From: Cololabis saira | Lineage: Eukaryota; Chordata; Actinopteri; Beloniformes; Belonidae | Length of the DNA: 64,000 nucleotides | Direction: 5' to 3' | NCBI RefSeq assembly: GCF_033807715.1 | Contig: NC_084607.1 | Coordinates: forward strand, 14,771,941-14,835,940 | In this document: one piece after another, positions 10,981 to 22,256 of the stretch | Layout of the letters: each line of letters starts with the position of its first letter | Numbering within the stretch: position 1 is the stretch's first letter | Program-made: the position numbers and the translations under genes | Notes under the pieces: generated by a model | Database searches by the model: none | What the model saw: the letters and a program-made list of their open reading frames with translations, nothing else | Told to the model about the DNA's origin: nothing

Positions 10981-11620
10981 AAGATAAAGAAAGAAAGAAA
11001 GACTTTATTGTCATTGCATGTCAGACATAAAATGAAATTTGGAACGCCATTTTGTGCCACAATAAATTTAATGCCATAAATAAAATAAAATAAGATAGAA
11101 TTAAATAATTTAAAGATAGAAATAAAATCAAGGCAGAGTGGAATGACATTTACAGTGTCTGTATTCCTTGTTGTTGTATGATTTCACCAGGATTTGTTCT
11201 TATGGATTGGTGTGTTTTTTATTTTTCTATTTTACACTTATTTAAAGTGTTGATGGCTCTGGGAAAAAAGCTGTCTCTGACCCTGTAGTGCCGGCCTGAG
11301 GGCAGCAGGTTGAATAGATGATGTCCTGGGTGTGAGGAGTCGTTCACGATGTTTGTCGCTCTGCTTGCGAATCGTGAGCTGGCGATATTGTCCAGGGAGG
11401 GTAGAGAGGAACCGGTTATCTTCTGAGCTGTGTTGATCACCCTCTGCAGGGCTCTCCTGTCTGCTGCTGTGCTCCCAGCGTACCACACTGTGATGCACTA
11501 CGCCAGGATGCTTTCCAGTAACTAGAAGTTGTAGTCAAACCCCGCTGCTGTGCTAAGCCACCTGGAGAAGCTTCTCTAGCTGAGGCCGTCAGCTCCCTCC
11601 TGCAGCCACCGTAGCAACCA
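10981..11620 (-). mobile_element. 5'-truncated LINE, CR1/L2-group, with 3' tail
   Basis: Read on the minus strand it has a reverse-transcriptase C-terminus, a short 3' UTR and a (CTTT)n tail. On the plus strand this appears as AAAG repeats at 10985-11000 followed by GACTTTATTGTCATTGCATG, a hallmark of this fish LINE 3' end. The copy lacks everything upstream of the C-terminal domain. Confidence 0.88.
11219..11570 (-). pseudogene. LINE reverse transcriptase C-terminal domain remnant
   Basis: The minus-strand translation reads WYAGSTAADRRALQRVINTA, then QKITGSSLPSLDNI, NDSSHPGHHLFNLLPSGRHY and SFFPRAINTLNK. The fish LINE family has 'WYGNSTAxDRKALQRVVxTAQxITGSxLPSLxDI...DSSHPxHxLFxLLPSGRRYR...SFFPxAIxxLN'. 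Upstream, SILA followed by a stop and CITVW continues the match out of the open frame. The segment after SLDNI is scrambled by a frameshift. It is the end of the polyprotein without the palm catalytic residues, so it is inactive. Confidence 0.9.
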
Positions 11621-11751
11621 GGTAGAAACATATTTTTAGTTTCTTCAGCACCGTGTTTTATATATATGATTGATCCCCTCATCACCTTAAAGCAACACAA
11701 ACATGTTAAAACCACTGCCTGCAAAGTGTGATTTATAGTTCTCCAAAACAC

Positions 11752-11754
<3 letters not shown>

Positions 11755-11808
<54 letters not shown>
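11755..11808. repeat. (CA)27 microsatellite
   Basis: Uninterrupted CA repeat. It creates the spurious CVCV-rich minus-strand frames around it. Confidence 0.97.
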
Positions 11809-11810
<2 letters not shown>

Positions 11811-12468
11811 TCTGCCGGTTGCATCGCTCTGTAATCACACCACGGAATGCTAGCAGGCACAGCGGGTTCTTTTATTTCTTTTCTTTGTGGGGCTGAGCTT
11901 CCTTTTATTTGCTTATGTAGCTCGGACATGGTAACACACTATTTATAGCATATCTTTTGTGAGTTTGCACCAGTAGATACTGAGAGAAAGTCATTTTTAC
12001 TGACATTGCAGCAATCTATCAATCCGGCGTGACAGTGGCGCAGAAAGGAAATAGTTTGGCACCAGGCCGGCCACAGTCTCAGTTTATTGCGGGCCATGTT
12101 GACCCGACGTTACGATTGTGGGGAGGAGCGCGTTAAATTACGGCTGGAGGTTTACAGCGTAGGGTTCCCTACTAAACATTCAGATTCATGAGGACAAGAA
12201 GCTCAAAGCACGATCAACATTTGCCCCCTGTCCTCGCTGTCTGTGCGACACCTGCCTGTAGGCGCTGGGGTGAAGTGTGACGCGCTGGCTCACAAAGATG
12301 CAGCCGACTTCATGGAGGGTTCAAGAAACTAACAACGGAAGAGAAAAGAAGAGAGTGACAGACAGTAACTTTCAGACAATGTTGTAAAAATGACTTAAAG
12401 TCCATGACTATAGCTGAACCCTTTGAGCTAAAATGTTCCTTTATGTGGCTTTGACCTAACTTTAACTG
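11809..12468. other. Unique sequence, no gene recognised
   Basis: No repeat family, motif or convincing frame seen. Confidence 0.5.
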
Positions 12469-12476
12469 ATTATAAT

Positions 12477-13228
12477 CAGAGCTGGGTAGAGGAGCCAAAA
12501 ATTGTACTCAAGTAAAAGTACTGTTACTTCAGAATAATATGACTCAAGTAGAAGTAAAAAGTAGTCATCCAAATAATTACTTGAGTAAAAGTAAAAAAGT
12601 ACTTGGTGAAAAAACTACTCAAGTACTGAGTAACTGTTGAGTAATGTCTGATTTACTTTTTAACACAACCATTCAAACAGACAAAATCTTCAGGCAAATT
12701 AAATCAATAAAATAATAAAATAAATTAAAATTAAAAATATAGCTTAAATTAAAAATAAGCTTAAAGTAAATTCAAGTATTTTAATAAATAATAAAATAAT
12801 ACACTGAATAATAATAATAACAGAATAAAAAAATTAATTAAGCACAAGTAGCACAAAATTTCCAGCCTTTGTACTTTTCTTTTTTAACCAGGCAGAACTA
12901 GAACAAACATGAACTCATAGAAACTCTGTGTGTGTTTGAGTGTAGGTGTAAATGTGACAAAACATGCAAAAACAAACATTTTTCCCAAAGAATCACTCAG
13001 TGATGTCATGAGATTGACGCGTACGCGGATAAAAGGGATAAAAGAAAAGTAACAGCTCAACGTAGCCTAATGTAGCGGAGTAAGAGTAACAGTTTCTTCT
13101 TCACAAATCTACTCAAGTAAAAGTAAAAAGTATAGTGATTCAAAACTACTCCTAAAAGTACAAAATTTCCCAAAACTTACTCAAGTAAATGTAACGGAGT
13201 AAATGTAACTCGTTACTACCCAACTCTG
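12477..13228. mobile_element. hAT MITE, 752 bp, with 8-bp target duplication
   Basis: Left end CAGAGCTGGGTAG and right end (reverse complement) CAGAGTTGGGTAG match at 12 of 13 bases. ATTATAAT flanks it on both sides (12469-12476 and 13229-13236). Both subterminal regions are packed with ACTCAAGTA/TACTTGAGTA words, typical of transposase-binding repeats in this teleost hAT family. The AT-rich interior has no coding remnant, so it is non-autonomous. Confidence 0.95.
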
Positions 13229-13489
13229 ATTATAATGCTGAAGTTTAACCAGCCCATCCAGTGAGGTGTAAAGTGCTGGTGCCTTCATCATCCTGACCCA
13301 AAAAACAACAATAAACAAACTAACTAGTGATTGATACACTGATGTATTATCAGGGAAGGTTTTAAAAATGGATATAATCTCTTCTTACAGGAAAAATACC
13401 ATTAAAGCTACGTGCGATGATCCCAGAAAATGTGCTTGAAACTCGCTGTGACTTTCCCAGAGTCCAGGGCAGACCAGCTACGTGGGATT

Positions 13490-13880
13490 CTGCAGGACCT
13501 TTTCTTACCCTATTCCGAGCCCGGCGAAGCTTCCAGCGCTGTTAACAAAATATCGCCTGGTTCCAGTACCAAAGAAATCTCATCCATCTGCAATTACTCA
13601 CCTTAGACCCGTTGCCTTGACATCACACACGATGGAAGTCCTGGAGAGACTTTTGTTGGCCCGTCGAAAAAAGAAAACAAGCACCTTTCAAGACTCGCTG
13701 TAGCTCTCCGAGCATCGTGGGGTCGCAGTTACCAGCTGCTTCAACAAACCCAACATCATCCGGACAACGCAGGCAGCACCGTGAGGATCATGTTCTTTGA
13801 TTTCTCCAGCCAGTTTCACTGCACAAGAAGCTCCAGAGACCACAGTGGGATGCCTCCACAACTTTTACTGACAAAGAAAA
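13490..13880 (+). pseudogene. CR1/Rex1-group LINE reverse transcriptase palm remnant
   Basis: One frame reads LVPVPKKSHPSAITHLRPVA then LTSHTMEVLERLLLARR, the conserved 'xVPVPKK...NDxRPVALTSHxMKxLExLxL' block of fish LINEs. In another frame, DNAGSTVRIMFFDFSSQF follows. That is reverse-transcriptase motif A, with its catalytic aspartate codon at 13799-13801. Sequence between the blocks is degraded and the frame shifts, so the copy is dead. The 1150-1540 remnant derives from a later part of the same kind of protein. Confidence 0.85.
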
Positions 13881-16460
13881 CTGATCTTGTATCAACACTG
13901 GAATGATAAAAATTGGGTTTAACGTAAGCAAAAGTCAGGGTTGGAACCGCAGCCTTGTTTTTGGGTCATGTGTAGGTCAGTGCTGTTTAATAGTCTGTTG
14001 TATTTACAAAGGCTCATATACTGTAGTGTATCTTTAGCAAAAAGCCTCTTTTATGAAAATATGTTCTTTTCAGTGTTGATTGAGATTATTTATGCATTTC
14101 ACAGAATGCTGCACCTTTATCCTTCCTTTAAATACCTCGTTACGGCAAAAAATCTTTACATAATACTTGTTTTTCTTCCCTGGCATAGTGTTATATCACA
14201 CTACATATTCTTTCATTCAGCTTTCCATGTTCCATTGTGGATTTTATGGAGTCTGTTGCAATCCAATTAATTTCCATCTTTCAAGGAAATGTTTATACAT
14301 CCAAAGGCTGAATTATTTTCACTGGTTATTGTAAACATGCTTTTCAAGGCCCCAGAAAATGACTGTAGTTACACTTTGATTTGTGGAGAGTGAAACCGGA
14401 GGTGGATCCAGAGCAGCTCTACCACGTCTACGGCCGTGTTACTACATATTTAATGACTTTGTCTTTAATTGAACATGTAGAGGCATTTTCTAATCTATTA
14501 AGAGGTGGGAAATGAGAGGTTTTAAAATGCAGAGGGGTGAAACTTTCTGACACGAGAAAAGATAATTTGCTGCAATTACTTCACGTCGAACACAACAAAT
14601 AAACAGGAAGCGTAATTATACAGGCTGATGAGTCACATTACACAAGATGGAGTTGCCTGCACAATCTCTCACATCCAAGAGGCAAAAGAGGTGGCGTTTC
14701 TCGTTGAATCAAACCCTGCATGATATGCATAATTTAGAGAGTTGAGATTTGTCACCCATGCATTACTGTTAAGAGGTGATACAATCAGAAGTGATGGAGC
14801 GGTTCCTTTTGTGAGCGCACATACATTAACAGTGCAGAGATTTGGCTTGCGTTAGCTCAACCTGGGAACAACCATTGAATAAAACAACACATGTGGCTTC
14901 TGTGAAATTGCTTTTAATTTTCTTGCTTCTGCAAATCACTCGGTTTTTCCACCGAGTCTATTAGTGCTGTTGCCTGGGAGGACTCCTTTTGTCTCTGTTG
15001 TCTAAAGCCCGTCCTTGTGTGCAGTGGCAGAGCAACAGAGAGAGGTTGTGCCCGCATACAAAGAAACCTTTTAATCACAGACGGTGTCTCAGAAGAGAGC
15101 CACAGAGGCAGGTTCATAACATGTGGGCTGTTGGAGATTCTCATCTGATCTTCATAAAAGGAAGAAAAACCCGGTAAACAGATTTTGGGCTGAGCCAGGG
15201 AAATTAAATCTGTAATCTGTAAGCAGTGTGGATGAGCATTCGGTCTTCCCCACACCTTCTTTTCTCCAGTTTTGTTGTGCTGAGTGTTGGGTGGCCTCTT
15301 TTTTTTTAACGATTGATCACCAGTGTGATGACTGTTCACACGCATTGCGAGCAGTGTCAGGGCTCGAGCGGGGAACAGCAAAGGAAATATGAAGTGAAAT
15401 GGCCTTATGTATTCAGTATGTGACATTTATGATGAATTGAAATGAAGATCCTCATTTTGAAACAGCAGCCTTTACATTTTGCCCGGCATCGCTGATTTCA
15501 GTGGCGGTATCAATCTCACATTTGGCTGGTATTCAGTTTGCTGATTGATGAATCCACAAGGCCGGTGGGTATTGTTTTTCATGAGACATAATGGGCACAC
15601 TGACATGGCAACGTCTTTGTAGATGGGCCGCACCTAAATGCATTCATCAACCCGGGTCCCTGTGCTTGATGACTGGGTGGCATTTGGCGAGGACTGAATG
15701 CAGGCATGGTGGCCCATCTGTGATTCTGCCTTGGCATTATTTACAACAGCAGGAGGCTCACAGATACATACATTGCACACACCTGAGAAAAGGTCACGGA
15801 GAAAGATGGAGAACAGTAGCAAATTGCCTCTCCAGCCCTTCGCTGGTCTTTGTTACAGGATGTTGTGTTTGGTGGCGCCGGTGTGAACTTCAGGCTCCTA
15901 CTTTTAACATAAACTTTGCATGAAGGGAACCTGGTTGGGTTCTTCCAACTTTTCAACACATTCTTCAGTTGATCTCCTCAGGGGAATAAGAAATAATGGG
16001 AAGGTGATGAAATTATTCATGCCAGGTTTAATTTTTGATGATGCCGTAACTAGGAATCCAAGACCGATTATATTAATAACTGCAGCTTTGAAACATTTTG
16101 GGTGACATTTATGAATGTGAGTGAAGCCCGTGAGTTGAATTTTCCAGACACCTCGAGGCTGTTTTCCGCTCTCAGATAAGTAATTATTTCAGGAGTTTAC
16201 TGTTTCTGCTTTGTAATACCATCACAAAGAAAATGTTCTTTTCCCTCTCATACCCGAGTTTTTCCACAATCACAGTCATATATTAGACTTGGTAATGTGG
16301 ACTGTGTATCTTCATGGACCATTTGGGGAGTTACATCAAATATAGACAAACAATAAAAGAGATTGATAACTGAAGTGCTGCAAAATTAGTTCTATATATT
16401 ATCCCCTAAAGTTACAGAGCGAGGTGATTCACATTTGAAAAGGAAAATGTTTTTCTTTGT
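13881..16460. other. Long unique stretch, no gene recognised
   Basis: The 170-codon minus-strand frame at 14914-15426 has no domain, signal peptide or membrane segment I recognise, so I treat it as chance. Several frames at 15590-15960 overlap on both strands and are equally unsupported. No transposon detected. Confidence 0.4.
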
Positions 16461-16466
16461 GCCTCC

Positions 16467-16752
16467 GTGACTGGTAGTAGGACACTAACCAAGTGTCAGC
16501 TGAACGCAGCGGCCATTTCTGATTTCACCACTGAAACAAATGGCAGAAGGAGCCAGGAGCCATGGTGGATCGTCTCAGGAGTCCTTACAAGTGTTGGGAC
16601 CTGCAGCCAATCAGACTGTGGTGCTAGTAGGAATCCCAGGGGTAGGAACCCCACTGGTGACCTCAGGTGATAGCACGGCTCTGCTAGTCCTGGCTTCTGA
16701 TCAAGAAGCTGCCGGAATCATTGCGTTAGCGACACTTGAAGTTGGTGTTTGA
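16467..16752 (+). other. Exon-like open frame of unknown origin
   Basis: A GC-richer patch carries a 70-codon frame from 16540 that ends at a stop just after 16749. It reads MAEGARSHGGSSQESLQVLG, PAANQTVVLVGIPGVGTPLV and LVLASDQEAAGIIALATLEV. The composition (V, L, A, G and few stops) is more protein-like than other frames in the window. I do not recognise the family. It could be a gene or pseudogene fragment, part of an unrecognised element, or chance. The start has a weak context (C at -3, G at +4), and no clear splice acceptor or donor pair was found. Confidence 0.25.
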
Positions 16753-16812
16753 ACAGATTTAATTAGGATGATTGGAACTTAATATTGTATTCATATATTT
16801 TACAATTAGTAT

Positions 16813-17389
16813 TAGGGGTGGGCAAAAATATCGATTTGGCAATATATCGCGATACTTTTCCAGCTGATTCAATATCGATATTCAAAATTTGAATATCGAT
16901 TTTTTTTTTTTTTTTTTTTAATTTTTAATTTTAATATCTATACTGACTGATCACTGTGCCTGTCCTTGGTTTTAGTACCCATCTTTCTTGTGTTTATTAT
17001 CATTTGCCACATAATTAAAGCAACCTCATACTAAATTTAATGTTAATTTCATATGATGTAAATAATATGAAAAACATATACAAATATGTTGTAACTTTAG
17101 CTTGTATAGTTATAATAAAACATTGTTTTGACTCAGTTTGTCCCATGAATTGTCACTATAATCTGATGAACGTGCAACTCGGATTTTAAGATCCATCACT
17201 ATCATCTGATGTACATATATACAACTTGGATTTTAAGATGTGTAATGCATTTTTAAATTTTTCGGTGAACTATGTAGAATATAATAATCGGGATATCGCA
17301 TAATCGGGATATCGCAATGTGTATCGTATCGTGGCTCAAGTATCGTGATGCGTATCGTATCGTGAGGTCCTTCCCAATACCCACCCCTA
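16813..17389. mobile_element. hAT MITE, 577 bp, TAGGGGTG type, with 8-bp target duplication
   Basis: The ends are perfect 10-bp inverted repeats (TAGGGGTGGG). The flanks are ATTAGTAT on both sides (16805-16812 and 17390-17397). Subterminal ATCG-rich words (ATATCGATTT, ATATCGCGATA; GTATCGTATCGTG on the right) are typical of this fish family. It includes a T19 run at 16901-16919. No coding sequence. Confidence 0.95.
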
Positions 17390-17397
17390 ATTAGTAT

Positions 17398-19106
17398 CAT
17401 AGGATAGCACAAACTGAGCCAGCCCATCTAAAAAGTGTAACTGTGACTGACATGGCTTCACAGGTCTGCTGGTTCCACCCAATTTACAACATGGCGCCAC
17501 GCATAATGAGGAAAAAGAGGCTTCGAAAGCACTCTTCAGGAAACGTATTACTGACATCACAGGGGGGTTGTCCAGGTCTTCTTATACAGGTTATGGTTGC
17601 TACTGCCAACATGTTGCCGCCATGAACAAATCAGTGTAGTGTGTACAATGTCATAGTCAAACAACTGAAAAAAATGCTTTCAAATGCTTGCCTTGTGTCA
17701 GTTGGCACTGCATGTACAGTTTATACGTTTGCTCTGAAATCCCCAGCCTGAGTGGAAATTGATTATGGTGAATCGAGGCAAATAACCCCCTCGAAAAACA
17801 TCAGAAGGAGGAGTTTAGTAACTATGACGGAGATTGTGGAGGTTCCCTTAGGAGTGAATGAACTTCTGAACACACCGCTGCACCACTGTGGTGCCGCAGA
17901 TATCATGGGATATCTCACAACTAACAAGGTTAAATAGCAAAAAAGTCTGAAACACATCTAGTTATTAGAAAACATCTTCCAGACTAAAGGGTATATATAC
18001 GTTTTATGAGCACGCTGTTTCAAGGCGAGCATTCGGGATGCTTTTGGCAACGTCTCTTTAAGGTAAGTACTTTCTGCACAAAGTACAAAACGGATCCTCT
18101 GAGTAAAATAGTACTAAAGTAGCCTGACAACAGCAGAGATCATTTCTGCTGATGAGCAGCTGAAATCCTGTATCGAGCATGAATGAGAAGCTGGTTCCTG
18201 AACAATTACTGCAGCAACCACTTTGCTAAAGTGCAACACAGATGTTGGATCACTTCTTGTTTTTCATGTATGTAAAAGAAAAGAAAGAAAAAAAGTCTAC
18301 TATGGTAAAACATTCTCTTTGACAGATGCTGCTGCTCCTCAACCGCCTGAAATATGTTGATGGCAGCTTTTCCTTCATGAGCTTCACCACATTATCATAA
18401 AACACATTTTCATGATGCCTGTTTAATGGCATATTGCAGCATGTCCTCGAGCACAAGGTGCGTTCAGCTGTGGCTTTGGCTGCCTGAGGCCGACTTGTAC
18501 GGCAGATGAAAACTGCCGGCAACTTAAAAAGTCTAAAAAGACTGCAGTCAAGTGGGACCCGGTTTACTAACGCGAGCGAGCTCAGTGCAGCAGCTGCTGG
18601 CACTCCCGGGAATACAAGCTAGACCAGCACTTGTGGAGGGAACACGTTCTTTATTATGCTCATCTCCATACTTCTTCAGATCACATTGCCAGGAGGGTGT
18701 AAAGAAAGTAATTTAAAAGGATTGAAAATATGACCCCTAAAGGAATTATTGCCGTTCCAGTAACAGTACAGTGACTGTTGAACTAAACTGTTCTTGTATC
18801 TTTTCTGCTAGCAGGGAAAACTGCTCTGTTTGGTGTTTGGTTTCTGAAAACAGACTGAAGATCTAACTCTTCTCAGCATCTTAGCCCCTTTGTTTTGACC
18901 AATCAGAGCAGGCCAGGCTCTCAGGGAGGGCCTCAAAGGGACGGGAGCCACGATGGACTGTTTGAGGCAGAGGGTGCTGAAGCGACGCAGCGCTAAACAG
19001 AAGTAAGTGGCTCGTGACCAATAAAGGATGCAAATCCTGTTCTGGCATACATCCAAATTAAATAGTAACGTGCAAATGAGCAAAATATATGCACTTTAAA
19101 ATTACA
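17398..19106. other. Unique sequence, no gene recognised
   Basis: No repeat recognised. The 117-codon minus-strand frame at 18250-18603 and the 91-codon frame at 18808-19083 show no family features. Confidence 0.45.
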
Positions 19107-19114
19107 GTAACATT

Positions 19115-19870
19115 CAGTACTCGAGTTGAGGGGGGATGAGGGGGGATGGCATCCCTCCTGAAATAAAAACAGTCAAAATCATCCCCCCTGTAAAACTGCC
19201 GGGGATGGCAGTTTCCATCCCTTATGTCATTTCATCAATGAATGTGGTTTTACTGCTATTTCAACATTTAGAGTCATCACCAGAAAAATAACACGAGAAA
19301 AATAACTTATATGACAATTTTCACCTGTTTCAAGTAAATTTTCACTTGAAATAAGTAGGAAAATCTGCCAGTGGGACAAGATTTATCTTCTTATTACAAG
19401 CAAAAACATCTTGTTCCACTGGCAGATTTTTCTACTTATTTCAAGTGAAAATCTACTTGAAACGGGTGAATTTTTTTTTTCAAGTGATGAGTCTTGTTTT
19501 AAGTGTAATGAGATTTTTTTTTACTAAAATGAGACATTTTAACTAGAAATAAGATAAATATTCTTGTTAAGATTTTGAGTTTTTGCAGTGATGCATTTTC
19601 CTTATCCTGTGAAGGACAGAGTCATATTGATAAGTTCAGAAAACTGTTTTTTATTTTTGTGTTTTGATGTATTTGATGTAAGCCCAGTGGATATTTAAAG
19701 CTTACAGAAGGCTGTATTTAACCTGCTGCTATGTCATTCTTTTCTGTCATTGTTTTGGTCACTGCTATTATTTGTAATATATTATATTATTTGTAATCAG
19801 CACAAATTATCTGTCCCCATATGATAAAATCCACCATCCCCCCTGATTTTATTTTACAACTCGAGTACTG
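19115..19870. mobile_element. hAT-like element, 756 bp, with 8-bp target duplication
   Basis: The ends are perfect 14-bp inverted repeats (CAGTACTCGAGTTG). GTAACATT flanks both sides (19107-19114 and 19871-19878). Just inside both ends lie GGGGGGATGG words in inverted orientation. The interior holds a palindromic segment. No transposase frame remains. I assign hAT from the 8-bp duplication and CAG ends. Confidence 0.93.
19317..19588. mobile_element. Palindromic MITE nested in the 19.1-kb hAT
   Basis: The arms 19321-19380 and 19410-19475 are almost exact reverse complements (AAAATCTGCCAGTGGGACAA against TTGTTCCACTGGCAGATTTT). To the right, single-copy sequence continues to TTTTTGCAGTG at about 19588. 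This is the terminus of a palindromic teleost family I remember ending in CACTGCAAAAA. The matching left part is absent, so the element is truncated or rearranged. Confidence 0.75.
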
Positions 19871-19878
19871 GTAACATT

Positions 19879-20904
19879 ACTTAATTTCTGCATGAGATAG
19901 GTGCTCTTTCTAGCATTTTTAAGAAGCTTTAAACTAATTGAAAATAATTTTATCTTGCTATGGTCCAGGTTTTGAACAACTGAGCTGCAGTAATATAACT
20001 TCTAAAAAATGGTTCAATTTGAGGTTTTCCTATAGAATATATACTTTATCTTCAGTCCAAGCTCATTAATGACTCAGTTTGAACAAAGTATACATAAAAC
20101 ACGCCTACGTGCAAATGTAGAAGTTATTTCACAGCCTATTTTCCAGGCGTCTCACTTCCTGAATAAGCCTTGACCCACAATGATGCTCTACATTAACGAC
20201 TCTGACTTTCAACTTTCACGATGGCAGGAGCTATTTGGAGTTGGAGTGGGCTGCCTATCATCACTTACCAAGGCGTAATTTGTGAATGTGCGCGTGTGTG
20301 TATGGAGGCGCAAAGGTTGAGGGGATGGTGTCTGATGAGGTTAGGGGAGGTGCATGTGTACCTTAGTGAGTCTCTGTGGCGTTTTCTTCCATTTACAATC
20401 TGTTTTGAAGAGCTCAGATGTTCAAGGCTGTGTTTCTTTGAATGTATCCAGTGTCCACGGCTCACCAAACACACAGCAAAAAATCTGCCAGTTTAATATG
20501 CTCACTGAGCAGGGACATTGTGTTTGACTGAAGCTGTTCTTATCTGCCCTTTGGTGGTATCCTTCTCCCATTCTAATTTATTTCACACTGAAAGGCATTT
20601 TTGTTATTAAATTATTCAAATGAAGGCTGTCACAGTATATGGGATGTACTTAAAGAGAAAGGGTTAAGATTCCACCTTGGGCGGATAATGGCTACTTATT
20701 ATTGTACAAAATAAGAGAATCATTTTAACCGATAACCCTGAAACCGTGTGGGAGGAAAAAAAGCAATAAAGCTCGTTATTTTTTCTTGTTGTGTGAGGAT
20801 ATTTCTCTTCACATCGGAAATTGATCAATCAAAGTTAAATATTTTCTTGGTATATTTCTGTCATTTAAGTGTTTCTAGAATTGCCCAAGAGGTGTAGGAT
20901 TACC
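19879..20904. other. Unique sequence, no gene recognised
   Basis: No transposon recognised. The 91-codon frame at 20221-20496 is opposed by an antisense frame and has no family pattern. Confidence 0.45.
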
Positions 20905-21360
20905 TTAGCATGGTCAGCCATCCTAATTTCGTTTCCTCTTCTATGCCAGGAATTAGTCCGGGTTGTCTGGATTTGGCTTTAATTCTGGCGGCAGTACTAA
21001 CGGATGCAGAACCTCTACCTCTGGGGGTTATTCCAGAAAGCCGATTTTTATCACTTGCCTCCGTAAACTCAGCAAGCAATTCATTTTCAGCTCCAAAAAG
21101 TACTGCTTTATGCTAATATCCCTGACAACATACCCTCTGAACATAAACTGGTTTTGTTGGGGTTACCTTGAGCCTGAATCTGGGGAGCATTTCAGAAAGC
21201 AGCTTTTAGCACATAACAGGTTATATACAGTCAACAAAAGCAGTGAACCCCCATCTTCATTTTCAAAAGGCAGAGTCTGTTTATCACCATGGAAACAAAC
21301 CCTCTGGACTTAACTGGCAGGGATTAGGTTTTGTTCAGGTTATTGTCTTACGAGTTCATC
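20905..21360. mobile_element. PIF/Harbinger-associated repeat, decayed
   Basis: The words GGGGTTATTCCAGAAAGC and GGGAGCATTTCAGAAAGCAG, then a CACCATGGAAACAAACC segment, recall the terminal and internal repeats of a teleost Harbinger-like foldback family whose ends carry TTCCAGAAAG. No clean terminal inverted repeat or 3-bp duplication could be fixed. The nearby Myb-like relic supports the assignment. Confidence 0.4.
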
Positions 21361-21787
21361 AAGGCTGTAACATCACTCCCTTTTAAAGAAAAATAAATAA
21401 ATGTAGCAGCATAAATAATTTGTGTGCTTTGCTGTAAGAGGGTGATAAGAACACGGACCGATGTGTTATCTCATGTTATCTTGTGATGATGTCTTTGGTA
21501 AAGCGCGTTTGTTTATTATATAAAATCATTAATATGTTTAAACGACACTTTCAGCCTGACATTTCAAATATATCACACTAAAGGTCCTGCCAACCCCATC
21601 TATTATTCCCCATTCTTATTTTTCCCGTCTCTTTTCCCACCAGAGGAGAGTGATTTGCAACGCACACAGGCAAGGCAACTGCTTGCTGGTCGGTGTATAT
21701 TTGCCCCTCAACACGGGTGACAACTAGTAAATAACTTGGGGGTTAAAGGGCAAATATTTTTTAGGAACTCCAGCAATCACAATCAGC
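21361..21787. other. Unclassified sequence between Harbinger pieces
   Basis: No gene seen. It may be internal sequence of the same decayed Harbinger element, but nothing specific supports that. Confidence 0.35.
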
Positions 21788-22000
21788 CTAAAACGTGTAC
21801 ATTGCACCACTGCGCTGATATCTTGAGAGGCTGCCAGCTTGGAGTACGTTCCCCTGAGGAATGCTGTCTATAGTGGAACGCCCTCTATTGATCCTGAGAG
21901 CCAGCTCTGCCATGGGACTGAAGGGGGGTGGGGCTGGTCCCCCATCTGTTTTATGGACCTCCACCTTCTTCCTCTTGGCTCTAAAATGATGCTGTGAGGG
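21788..22000 (-). pseudogene. PIF/Harbinger Myb/SANT-like protein exon relic
   Basis: On the minus strand, AKRKKVEVHKTDGGPAPPPF then SPMAELALRINRGRSTIDSI and PQGNVLQAGSL follow. Harbinger Myb-like accessory proteins of fish have 'KTGGGPxPPPLTxAEELALxxNxGRPxxxGIxGG' after the SANT domain. Just upstream, pyrimidine-rich sequence ending CATCATTTTAG precedes the AKRKK codons and resembles a splice acceptor, consistent with the spliced structure of these genes. The frame stops soon after, with no DNA-binding helices found. It is likely an old fragment of the DNA-binding partner of a Harbinger transposase. Confidence 0.6.
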
Positions 22001-22213
22001 GCCATTAAAAGGGATTAATAAAAATGATTTATAAACATAGTTGAATAATCTAAAATGTTTTCGGATTCTTTTTGTATACTTCCTGCTATTCACATGATTA
22101 ATTGCATGTGTACTTATACGGTCTGTCCCTCTTTTCCTAGTTTTTCATCTTCATTAGCCACAGGTAGGACTTGTTGCTCTAATTCTGTCATTATTTCTAA
22201 CATTACTATTATT

Positions 22214-22256
22214 AAGGATGGCAATTGATAAGATTTTTACGATTCCAATTTGAATT
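22214..22256 (+). mobile_element. Possible hAT terminus fragment
   Basis: GGATGGCAATTGATAAGATT and following bases match the start of a fish hAT family beginning TAGGGATGGGAATTGATAAG. Only about 40 bp remain and the other end is absent; LINE sequence follows directly. Confidence 0.35.

Noticed and set aside
11437..11929. Cysteine/valine-rich frames
   Set aside because: Translations of a CA/GT microsatellite joined to LINE sequence.
14914..15426. 170-codon minus-strand frame
   Set aside because: No family pattern, no clear splice or promoter context, and overlapping frames on the other strand. Nothing distinguishes it from chance.
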